This document shows positions 1 to 5,519 of a stretch of DNA of 6,116 nucleotides, piece by piece. Position numbers and translations under genes: made by a program. This stretch comes from Demequinaceae bacterium (lineage in GTDB: Bacteria > Actinomycetota > Actinomycetes > Actinomycetales > Demequinaceae): positions 1-6,116 of the forward strand of contig WTKG01000031.1 in the NCBI GenBank assembly GCA_011524475.1. The letters are read 5' to 3'. Below the pieces are notes generated by a model. The model was not told the origin of the DNA and did no database searches. It saw nothing but the letters and a program-made list of their open reading frames with translations. The stretch's first letter is position 1; the number at the start of each line of letters is the position of its first letter.

Positions 1-18
1 GCTCTTGCGGCCTTGTGA
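1..18 (+). CDS. 3' tail of an upstream gene (probably alanyl-tRNA synthetase)
   Basis: Reading from base 1, five codons (Ala-Leu-Ala-Ala-Leu) run into TGA at 16-18. This stop overlaps the GTG start of ruvX in a GTGA junction, the usual form of tight coupling between adjacent operon genes. In actinobacteria the gene directly before ruvX is very often alaS, and a short Ala/Leu-rich helical end would fit the C-terminal domain of that enzyme. Five residues cannot identify a family, so the alaS call rests only on gene order. It is also possible that this frame is not coding at all. Confidence 0.4.
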   Translation, partial: ALAAL

Positions 19-497
19 GTTTTATGAAGGGTGATCCAGGAGTGCGGTTTGGCATAGATGTCGGCACCGTTCGGGTAGGGGTGGCGGCATCTGATCCAGA
101 AGGGATTATGGCGTTCCCGGTGGCAACCCTGAACCGAGATACATCAGTTGTCGAAAATTTGTGCACACTCATGCGTGAACGCGACGCGGTAATGGCGTAC
201 GTAGGTTTACCGCGCCATCTTGCTGGGCATGAAGGGGAATCCGCGCGTGATGCACGTACTTTTGCGCAGGCGCTCGTGGAACATTGCGGTATTCCTGTCC
301 GTTTGGTGGATGAACGCATGTCGTCTGTTGCGGCTCACGCTGCACTGCGTGAGGCTGGTGTCGCGACGCGAGACCACCGTACGCGGGTAGACCAGCAGGC
401 GGCTGTCACGATTCTTGACACAGCAATGAATGCAGAAAAAGCGGGTCACGCTGATAACGTGACCCAGAACGTACGACCCAAGGGGAGCGATGCCTGA
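15..497 (+). CDS. ruvX: RuvX/YqgF family putative pre-16S rRNA nuclease (RuvC-like fold)
   Basis: This is a 160-residue cytoplasmic protein of the YqgF/RuvX family. Family members are implicated in processing the 5' end of 16S rRNA precursors and were formerly annotated as Holliday junction resolvases. The RNase H-like fold is visible as GIDVGTVRVGVA at residues 13-24, with D15 the first expected acidic metal ligand. YVGLPRHLAGHEGESA follows at 62-77, VRLVDERMSS at 95-104 and VDQQAA at 125-130, with D126 the last expected acidic residue. Length is normal for the family plus a short polar C-terminal tail (about 141-160). The GTG at 15 was chosen because it forms a 4-base overlap with the upstream stop. 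ATG at 24 is an alternative that removes three residues and would give a more typical N-terminus; neither has a strong Shine-Dalgarno. The 3' end overlaps mltG by 8 bases. The tail codons contain a perfect inverted repeat at 443-465, so part of this variable tail may be shaped by an RNA or DNA signal. Confidence 0.95.
   Translation: MSFMKGDPGVRFGIDVGTVRVGVAASDPEGIMAFPVATLNRDTSVVENLCTLMRERDAVMAYVGLPRHLAGHEGESARDARTFAQALVEHCGIPVRLVDERMSSVAAHAALREAGVATRDHRTRVDQQAAVTILDTAMNAEKAGHADNVTQNVRPKGSDA
443..465 (+). repeat. Perfect 8-bp inverted repeat, 7-nt loop, in the ruvX 3' end
   Basis: GGGTCACG at 443-450 is the exact reverse complement of CGTGACCC at 458-465, with CTGATAA between them. In RNA this makes a GC-rich hairpin; in DNA it is a 23-bp interrupted palindrome of operator size. 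It lies within the last codons of ruvX and ends 24 bases before the mltG ATG, leaving the mltG ribosome binding region (about 481-487) single-stranded. No T-run follows, so it is not a standard intrinsic terminator. The symmetry is seen directly; any function is inference. Confidence 0.6.
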
Positions 498-1614
498 CCT
501 GTTTGAGGTGGAACCGACGACTACCACGTCGCTGGATGTACGCCGAATGGCGCGTCAGGAACGACGCAAAGAATGCCGTACAAAGTCTTTGATTGTGATG
601 TCTGTAGGCCTCGTGCTTTTTGGTTTGGCGGCTTCCGTCAGTTGGAACTTTGTGCAGTCGTTCCGCGCGAATGACTTGGTGGTTGCGGACTACGAAGGTG
701 TGGGACAGGGAAGTGTCCGCGTTGTCGTGGAACCTGGCGACAGCGGAGAACAGATTGGGCAGGCACTCTTTGAGGCAGGAGTAGTAGCTTCTGTTGAGGC
801 GTTTCGTTTGGAGACTTTCGCCAACGATGAGCTTGCACGTTCTATCGCTCCTGGCTACTACCGACTTCAGCGTGAAATGAAGGCAGAATTTGCTCTCATC
901 GCACTCACGGACTCCTCCAACCGTGAGGTGACTCGTATTTCGATTCCTGAGGGTTATAGTCTGGAGCGGATCATTGAACGAGTGGCTGCACTGATTGAAT
1001 CTGATGAGACCGAAGTGCGCGCTGCGCTGGAAAATCCTGAGGCATTGGGTCTTCCGGACGAAGCTAACGGCCTCTATGAAGGGTGGCTTTTCCCGGCAAC
1101 GTACGAGTTCAATCCTGATGTGAGTCCTGACGTGGTCTTCTCCAGCATGATTCAAGAAACTATCTCGCGACTGGAAGCAAACGGGGTGGAGCGCTCACAG
1201 TGGCTCCGAGTGCTCACGATTGCTTCGCTCATAGAAAAGGAAGCGAAGCTCGACGAGGATCGCCCCATGGTGTCTGGTGTGATTGCCAACCGGCTAGAGG
1301 CTGGCCGAGCCCTTGAATTTGACTCCACCGTGCACTACATCTTCCGCGAAGAAGGAAACTTGTTCACCACCGCGGACCAACGTAGTTCTACCGACCCATA
1401 CAACACGTACCGTTACACCGGCCTGCCTCCAGGCCCTATTACGGCCCCGGGAGAAGAATCCATTAAAGCCGCGGTGTCTCCCACGTCACACGATTTCTTG
1501 TTCTTCGTGACCGTCAACCCTCTCAGTGGTGAAACCTTGTACGCAAAGACATTTAATCAGCACCTCTCAAACGTTGAGGTGCTCCGTGAATGGCTTGCGA
1601 ACAATGACACGTAG
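490..1614 (+). CDS. mltG: Endolytic murein transglycosylase MltG (YceG family)
   Basis: The product is a 374-residue membrane-anchored lytic transglycosylase that cuts inside nascent glycan strands and is thought to end peptidoglycan polymerisation. Residues 1-32 are cytoplasmic and strongly basic around 19-32. A single transmembrane helix spans about 33-55. The rest would face the cell wall. A LysM-like part of the YceG fold covers about 75-165, including VVEPGDSGEQIGQALFEAG. The catalytic region has IASLIEKEA at 244-252, where E249 corresponds to the catalytic glutamate of the E. coli enzyme. It continues with GVIANRL, then DST at 278-280, DPYNTY at 302-307 and GLPPGPITAPG at 311-321, all family hallmarks. 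Length is normal for actinobacteria. The ATG at 490 overlaps ruvX by 8 bases and follows a purine-rich AAGGGGAG close to the start. The 3' end overlaps aroE. Expression as part of the ruvX operon is likely. Confidence 0.96.
   Translation: MPDLFEVEPTTTTSLDVRRMARQERRKECRTKSLIVMSVGLVLFGLAASVSWNFVQSFRANDLVVADYEGVGQGSVRVVVEPGDSGEQIGQALFEAGVVASVEAFRLETFANDELARSIAPGYYRLQREMKAEFALIALTDSSNREVTRISIPEGYSLERIIERVAALIESDETEVRAALENPEALGLPDEANGLYEGWLFPATYEFNPDVSPDVVFSSMIQETISRLEANGVERSQWLRVLTIASLIEKEAKLDEDRPMVSGVIANRLEAGRALEFDSTVHYIFREEGNLFTTADQRSSTDPYNTYRYTGLPPGPITAPGEESIKAAVSPTSHDFLFFVTVNPLSGETLYAKTFNQHLSNVEVLREWLANNDT
1559..1583 (+). repeat. Perfect 8-bp inverted repeat, 9-nt loop, in the mltG 3' end before aroE
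   Basis: AGCACCTC at 1559-1566 is the exact reverse complement of GAGGTGCT at 1576-1583. An overlapping alternative stem pairs CTCAA (1566-1570) with TTGAG (1574-1578). The right arm includes GAGGTG, the only Shine-Dalgarno-like sequence upstream of aroE. If aroE starts at the GTG at 1586, that site is ideally spaced and would be hidden in the stem until ribosomes finishing mltG open it. There is no T-run, so a terminator is unlikely. The pairing is seen directly; the coupling role is inference. Confidence 0.55.
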
Positions 1615-2449
1615 CGGCGTTCAGGCTGGAGTACTAGGGCACCCTGTTTCGCATTCGCTTTCGCCGGTGCTTCACCGAGCAGCGTATGAACACCTCGGGT
1701 TGGACTGGAATTATCAAAAATATGACGTTGCGCCTGATGGGTTGGAAGACTTCATGTCGCGCCTGGACGAGACATGGGTGGGTGTGAGCGTCACGATGCC
1801 ACACAAAACGAGCATTGTGGCCCATCTTGATTTTGTAGAGTCTCTCGCCAAATTGGTGGGCGTTGTGAATACGGTGGCAATTTACAAAGCTGGAGCACAC
1901 CTCCAGCGCGTCGGGGTCAACACTGATGTGTATGGCATCAAAGCTGCTCTTGGTGAGGCGGGAGTGAGTCAGGTACATGCGGCTGCCGTGGTCGGCGGTG
2001 GTGCCACGGCAACCTCCGCAGTAGCTGCTTTGGGAGAACTTGGCTGTACACATCCACTCGTGGTTGTTCGCAACAAATCTCGTGCCGGCGGCCTTATGCG
2101 CGCGTGCGCAAAAATGGGGGTGGAGCCGCGATTCGTCTCTTTTGATTCTGCGGCGACAGAGGTGGCGTATGCGGACGTGGTGATCTCCACTGTTCCTGCC
2201 GAGGTGACTGTGGAACTGGGGGCGCAGTTACCTGCCCATGTTTCTGGAGTCTTACTCGATGCGGTGTACGACCCTCTTCGCACGCCACTCATGGATCAAT
2301 GGGAATTACGTGGTGGTGTAGCAGTATCGGGCACGCGAATGCTGCTGCATCAGGCCGCAGAACAAGTGCGTTTGTGGACGGGCGTCTCCGCCCCGGTGAA
2401 GGAAATGGAACGCGCGCTTGTGGCGAATATCTCACAGCAAAAGCACTGA
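1604..2449 (+). CDS. aroE: Shikimate dehydrogenase (NADP+)
   Basis: The enzyme reversibly reduces 3-dehydroshikimate to shikimate with NADPH, the fourth step of the chorismate pathway to aromatic amino acids; it is cytosolic. From the ATG at 1604 the protein has 281 residues, close to the family norm. The substrate domain shows GHPVSHSLSP at 12-21 (shikimate-binding serines), SVTMPHK at 62-68 with catalytic K68, VVNT at 87-90 and GVNTD at 104-108 with catalytic D108. The nucleotide domain has VVGGGATATSAVAALGELG at 129-147 in the glycine-rich loop, ISTVPAE at 194-200 and LLDAVYDPLRTPL at 217-229. It ends with the substrate-side helix containing LLHQAAEQVRLWTG and Q250. The start is uncertain. 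ATG 1604 gives a typical N-terminus but lacks a Shine-Dalgarno, whereas in-frame GTG 1586 adds six residues and has GAGGTG at suitable spacing. Overlap with mltG is 11 or 29 bases accordingly. The start was not placed further upstream because longer versions run deep into mltG. Confidence 0.95.
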   Translation: MTRSGVQAGVLGHPVSHSLSPVLHRAAYEHLGLDWNYQKYDVAPDGLEDFMSRLDETWVGVSVTMPHKTSIVAHLDFVESLAKLVGVVNTVAIYKAGAHLQRVGVNTDVYGIKAALGEAGVSQVHAAAVVGGGATATSAVAALGELGCTHPLVVVRNKSRAGGLMRACAKMGVEPRFVSFDSAATEVAYADVVISTVPAEVTVELGAQLPAHVSGVLLDAVYDPLRTPLMDQWELRGGVAVSGTRMLLHQAAEQVRLWTGVSAPVKEMERALVANISQQKH

Positions 2450-2475
2450 CAATGTCCGTTTTGTGGTGTTACGGT
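2446..2475 (+). promoter_or_regulatory. Possible promoter for the pilus genes
   Basis: CTGACA at 2446-2451 (one mismatch from TTGACA) is separated by 18 bases from TACGGT at 2470-2475. The latter matches the loose actinobacterial TAnnnT -10 pattern and is preceded by TG plus one base, as in an extended -10. The -35 element overlaps the aroE stop codon. A start near 2482 would give a leader of roughly 40 bases before pilB. This is the only intergenic gap before the pilus block and no terminator is seen after aroE, so read-through from aroE is equally possible. Short motifs like these occur often by chance. Confidence 0.3.
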
Positions 2476-2519
2476 CGCCCCTAGTAACTGGGATATCTAG
2501 TCAGATTTGAGGGCATGAC

Positions 2520-4178
2520 ATGAAACAGTTGGGCTCGATTCTTCTTGAAGAAGGCGTCCTCACAGAAGAACAGCTCATGGACGCGATCGATGAGCAACAA
2601 CAACGCGGACAATCTCTCGGGCGCACTCTTGTGGAGCTTGGTCTCATTACTGAAGCTGACTTAGTCAAGGGTCTTGCGAAACAAGTGGGAATGGACTTCG
2701 TGGACCTCACGGATTATCCAGTCGATACCGCTGCAGTAGCTCTTATCCCACCCCAGGTCTGTCGGCGCCACACAGCTCTGCCCATCGCCCTCGAAAACAA
2801 CGTCATGACACTCGCCATGGCGAATCCAGGAAACGTGGTTGCGGTCGATGATTTTCGGGCAATCGCGGGCCGTGACATTGTTCCCGTGGTGGCGACTCAT
2901 GATGATGTGATCACCGCAATCGATCGGTATTGCAGAGCAGACAACGAACTAGAAGACCTGCAAGGCTCCCTGGAACACGAGGAAGATCTGTCGACTGACA
3001 ATGTAGGAGAGGTCATTGAAGATGACGCTCCAGTGGTTCGATTCGTGAATCTTTTGATTTCACAAGCGATTCAAGACCGAGCTTCCGATATCCATATCGA
3101 ACCTGGAGAAAAAGAACTTGGGGTGAGGTACCGGATTGATGGTGTTCTTCACGAAATGCAGAACGCTAACAAGGCGATTCAAAACGCGGTGATATCTCGT
3201 ATCAAAATTATGGCTGACATTGATATTGCTGAACGCAGGAAACCTCAAGACGGCCGTCTTTCGGTGAATCATCAAGGACGCAAGATAGACCTTCGCGTGG
3301 CAACCCTTCCCACAGTGTGGGGAGAGAAAATCGTGATGCGTGTTCTGGATAACACCACTGCCACCATGGAACTTGCTGACTTAGGCATTAGACCCGAAAA
3401 CTATGAGATATATCAGCAGTCTTTTTCTAAGCCTTACGGGATGATTCTGGTGACGGGACCGACGGGGTCTGGAAAATCCACAACGCTGTATGCGACTCTG
3501 AACCAGGTCGCACGGCCCGAGATCAACATCATTACGGTGGAAGATCCGGTGGAATACCGGATTCCTGGAATTAACCAGGTGCAGGTGAACCCTAAAGCTG
3601 GCTTGACGTTTGCGAGCGCGTTGAGGTCCATTTTACGTTCCGATCCAGATGTTGTTCTCTTGGGTGAGATTCGTGATCACGAGACGGCACAAATTGCTAT
3701 TGAAGCTGCTTTGACGGGACACCTGGTGCTCTCTACTTTGCACACTAATGATGCGCCGAGCGCTGTCACCCGTCTTACGGAAATGGGGATCGAGCCCTTT
3801 CTTGTGGGTTCTGCCATTGATTCCGTCGTGGCGCAGCGACTCGCGCGGAAATTGTGTGAAAAGTGCAAGGTGGAGTACACGCCTGAAATAGAGCCGCTCG
3901 TGGATCGGTTTGGTTGGGAAAAAAAGGAAGCCCCGCTTCTGTATCGCGCGGAGGGCTGTTCTTCTTGTGCGCATACGGGGTACCGGGGGCGGTTAGCGCT
4001 CCACGAAATCATGGAAGTCAGCGAAGAGATCGAGCGTCTCACGGTATCTCGAGCGTCTTCCGCTGATATTGGTAAATCTGCACGAAAAAATGGCATGGAA
4101 ACCCTTCTGGAGGATGGATGGAGCAAAGTGCAGCAAGGCCTTACGTCACTTGAGGAACTATTCAGAGTGGTGAAGTAA
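2520..4178 (+). CDS. pilB: Type IV pilus assembly (extension) ATPase PilB, GspE family
   Basis: This 552-residue cytoplasmic hexameric ATPase powers pilin polymerisation at the platform protein PilC. The N-terminus (about 1-140) is a GspE/MshEN-type domain. It opens with two 24-residue motifs, residues 3-26 and 32-55, separated by five residues; this is the layout described for c-di-GMP-binding MshEN domains. An acidic linker (about 141-168) leads to the N2 domain with ASDIHIEPGEKELGVRYRIDG at 188-208. The motor has Walker A GPTGSGKS at 313-320 (K319), the Asp box VEDPVEY at 340-346 and the Walker B region DPDVVLLGEIRD at 375-386 with E383. The His box TGHLVLSTLHTND is at 399-411. The tetracysteine zinc site characteristic of extension ATPases is C446-x2-C449 and C480-x2-C483. 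These cysteines and the full N-domain separate it from PilT. TTGAGGG at 2507-2513, six bases before the ATG, supports the start. An actinobacterial type II secretion ATPase is the main alternative, but the adjacent pilT argues for pili. Confidence 0.95.
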   Translation: MKQLGSILLEEGVLTEEQLMDAIDEQQQRGQSLGRTLVELGLITEADLVKGLAKQVGMDFVDLTDYPVDTAAVALIPPQVCRRHTALPIALENNVMTLAMANPGNVVAVDDFRAIAGRDIVPVVATHDDVITAIDRYCRADNELEDLQGSLEHEEDLSTDNVGEVIEDDAPVVRFVNLLISQAIQDRASDIHIEPGEKELGVRYRIDGVLHEMQNANKAIQNAVISRIKIMADIDIAERRKPQDGRLSVNHQGRKIDLRVATLPTVWGEKIVMRVLDNTTATMELADLGIRPENYEIYQQSFSKPYGMILVTGPTGSGKSTTLYATLNQVARPEINIITVEDPVEYRIPGINQVQVNPKAGLTFASALRSILRSDPDVVLLGEIRDHETAQIAIEAALTGHLVLSTLHTNDAPSAVTRLTEMGIEPFLVGSAIDSVVAQRLARKLCEKCKVEYTPEIEPLVDRFGWEKKEAPLLYRAEGCSSCAHTGYRGRLALHEIMEVSEEIERLTVSRASSADIGKSARKNGMETLLEDGWSKVQQGLTSLEELFRVVK

Positions 4179-4180
4179 GG

Positions 4181-4246
4181 ATGTTCAGAAGTGCGTCACA
4201 TGTGCCGATGTATGAAACGGATATGAAAAAGGTGGTGAAACGATGA
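4181..4246 (+). CDS. Possible 21-residue small protein or leader peptide coupled to pilT
   Basis: An ATG two bases after the pilB stop opens a 21-codon frame that ends at a TGA sharing an ATGA junction with the pilT start. It therefore fills the 64-base pilB-pilT gap exactly. The peptide starts MFRSASHV and ends in the basic MKKVVKR. GAGTGGTGA just upstream, inside the pilB end, could serve as a weak ribosome binding site. The pilT Shine-Dalgarno lies inside this frame, so translating ribosomes would pass over it and could restart at pilT. No family is recognised and there is no membrane segment. An open frame this short can arise by chance, so this is a candidate only. Confidence 0.3.
   Translation: MFRSASHVPMYETDMKKVVKR
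4229..4238 (+). promoter_or_regulatory. Strong Shine-Dalgarno for pilT
   Basis: AAGGTGGTGA matches the anti-Shine-Dalgarno complement AAGGAGGTGA at nine of ten positions and sits just upstream of the ATG at 4243. It is the best ribosome binding site in the window. It fixes the pilT start, since the upstream in-frame sequence reaches a stop (TGA at 4213-4215) with no other start codon. High translation of the retraction ATPase relative to pilB is a possible consequence. Confidence 0.75.
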
Positions 4247-5511
4247 CTGCGGGCCCTCCTGGAGCAGAGGTAAATCCTCTTCAGTATGCACGTCAACAAG
4301 CACGTGCGGTTCAGGCCAATGCTCCTGCGGCCCCTCCGCAGGAATATGGAGGAGTTCAGGCTGTTCCTCAAGGAAATCCTGAGCCACCTGCACCCTCCGC
4401 CTCAACGCGGGTGGGGCTCCAGGCTGATTCTGAGCCAGGAGACCTTGATCTTGCCGCTGCGCTACACGCGATGATGCAACGTAATTCCTCTGACTTGCAT
4501 TTGACGGTAGGCGCGCCTCCCATGGTGCGTATCGACGGTTCGCTCTCTCCGCTGGAAGGGTTTCCTGTCCTCACTCCTGAGACGATTCAGCGGGTTATGT
4601 ATTCGATCTTGTCTCAGAAACAAAGGGAGCAATTCGAGGCTAATCTCGAACTTGATTTTGCGCATGCGTTCGCAGGCACGGGACGTTTCAGGGTCAACAT
4701 GTACCAACAGCGCGATTCCCTTGGCGCTGCTTTCCGATTGATTCCTTTCGAAATTAAATCTTTAGACTCGCTCGGCGTTCCCTCTGTTGTGGGTGACTTC
4801 GCGCATCTGCCACGTGGTTTGGTGCTCGTGACAGGCCCTACCGGATCTGGAAAATCCACCACTCTGGCCTCAATCATTGACCTGGCAAACAGCACCAGGT
4901 CGGATCACATCGTCACAGTGGAGGATCCGATTGAATTCCTTCACCGCCACAAGAATTCAATCGTGAATCAGCGTGAAATAGGGGCAGACACTCATTCGTT
5001 CCAAAACGCGCTTAAACATGTGCTGCGCCAAGACCCAGACATCATTTTGGTCGGCGAATTGCGTGACCTTGAAACAATTTCCGTGGCTCTCACTGCGGCA
5101 GAAACAGGCCACCTGGTATTTGCGACGCTCCATACCCAATCTGCAGCACAGACAATCGACAGAGTTATTGATGTGTTCCCTGAACACCAACAGGGGCAGG
5201 TGCGTGCACAGTTGGCCTCCGCCCTTCAAGGAGTGGTCTGTCAGACTCTGTGCAAATTGAGCGGCCGGGCAGGACGCGCGGTAGCGACAGAAGTGCTGGT
5301 TGCCACCTCTGCTATTAGAAACTTGATCCGAGAAGGTAAAAGCCACCAAATCTATTCAGCGATGCAAGCAGGCGCGTCTCTTGGAATGCACACAATGGAC
5401 CAGCACCTTGCTGAACTCGTGCGCACAGGGCACATCTCGTACGAAACAGGTCTCGAGAAGTGTCATCACGAACCAGAGTTCAAGCGACTTTCGGGACGCG
5501 GCGAGGCCTAG
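4243..5511 (+). CDS. pilT: Type IV pilus retraction (twitching motility) ATPase PilT
   Basis: The product is a 422-residue cytoplasmic hexameric ATPase that drives pilus retraction, enabling twitching motility and DNA uptake where present. Residues 1-66 are a low-complexity Pro/Ala/Gln-rich extension, so the protein is longer than the roughly 345-residue norm. The PilT N-domain begins near 67 and includes SSDLHLTVGAPPMVRIDG at 82-99. The motor carries Walker A GPTGSGKS at 198-205 (K204), the Asp box VEDPIEF at 226-232 and Walker B DPDIILVGELRD at 264-275 with E272. The His box TGHLVFATLHT is at 288-298. AIRNLIREGK at 357-366 is the signature associated with retraction and identifies PilT rather than PilB or PilU. 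No tetracysteine zinc site is present, as expected. Two cysteines in VVCQTLC (C333, C337) are unusual but look non-catalytic. The gene follows pilB closely and precedes pilC by 8 bases, so the three are probably co-transcribed. Two perfect inverted repeats lie within the coding region. Confidence 0.96.
   Translation: MTAGPPGAEVNPLQYARQQARAVQANAPAAPPQEYGGVQAVPQGNPEPPAPSASTRVGLQADSEPGDLDLAAALHAMMQRNSSDLHLTVGAPPMVRIDGSLSPLEGFPVLTPETIQRVMYSILSQKQREQFEANLELDFAHAFAGTGRFRVNMYQQRDSLGAAFRLIPFEIKSLDSLGVPSVVGDFAHLPRGLVLVTGPTGSGKSTTLASIIDLANSTRSDHIVTVEDPIEFLHRHKNSIVNQREIGADTHSFQNALKHVLRQDPDIILVGELRDLETISVALTAAETGHLVFATLHTQSAAQTIDRVIDVFPEHQQGQVRAQLASALQGVVCQTLCKLSGRAGRAVATEVLVATSAIRNLIREGKSHQIYSAMQAGASLGMHTMDQHLAELVRTGHISYETGLEKCHHEPEFKRLSGRGEA
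4323..4343 (+). repeat. Perfect 8-bp GC-rich hairpin in the pilT 5' coding region
   Basis: TCCTGCGG at 4323-4330 pairs exactly with CCGCAGGA at 4336-4343 across a five-base loop CCCCT. It falls in codons for the low-complexity PilT extension, about 80 bases after the start, where protein constraint is weak. A weaker AGAGG/CCTCT stem lies just upstream at 4266-4280. No T-run follows, so it is not a normal terminator. It could be an RNA-processing, stability or pausing element, or a by-product of Pro/Ala codon use. Confidence 0.5.
4928..4963 (+). repeat. Perfect 11-bp inverted repeat inside pilT
   Basis: CGATTGAATTC at 4928-4938 is the exact reverse complement of GAATTCAATCG at 4953-4963, with a 14-base spacer. 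Each arm contains the palindrome GAATTC. The repeat spans the codons just after the Asp box, from the Pro-Ile-Glu-Phe of that motif to the Ser-Ile-Val that follows. The left arm is partly fixed by conserved protein sequence; the right arm is less so. It is the longest perfect inverted repeat noticed in the window. Any function is unknown. Confidence 0.55.
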
Positions 5512-5519
5512 GAGAAAAT

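Noticed and set aside
406..1155. A 249-codon open frame on the - strand opposite ruvX and mltG
   Set aside because: It lies across two well-supported + strand genes, shows no recognisable motifs, and its composition (many Arg, His, Ser and Cys) is typical of an antisense shadow frame.
1526..1603. Upstream extension of the aroE frame into mltG
   Set aside because: The added residues are unlike any AroE N-terminus and would overlap the conserved C-terminal part of mltG. Only the short extension to GTG 1586 is kept as an alternative.
2380..2393. GGGCG-TCTC-CGCCC stem near the aroE 3' end as a terminator
   Set aside because: The stem is only five base pairs, lies well inside aroE, and is not followed by a T-run.
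3086..3099. Near-palindrome CGATATCCATATCG in pilB
   Set aside because: It encodes the conserved Ser-Asp-Ile-His-Ile segment, and a two-base centre cannot form a useful hairpin loop.
4030..4058. Direct repeat TCGAGCGTCT at 4030-4039 and 4049-4058 in pilB
   Set aside because: The copies are read in different frames within ordinary PilB coding sequence, there is no third copy nearby, and chance is sufficient.
3677..4126. A 149-codon open frame on the - strand opposite pilB
   Set aside because: It mirrors the conserved PilB motor and zinc-site codons, shows no family features, and is best explained as a shadow.
3466..4863. Shared 14-base stretch TCTGGAAAATCCAC in pilB and pilT
   Set aside because: Both copies encode the Walker A loop (Ser-Gly-Lys-Ser), so this reflects paralogy of the two ATPases, not a mobile or regulatory repeat.
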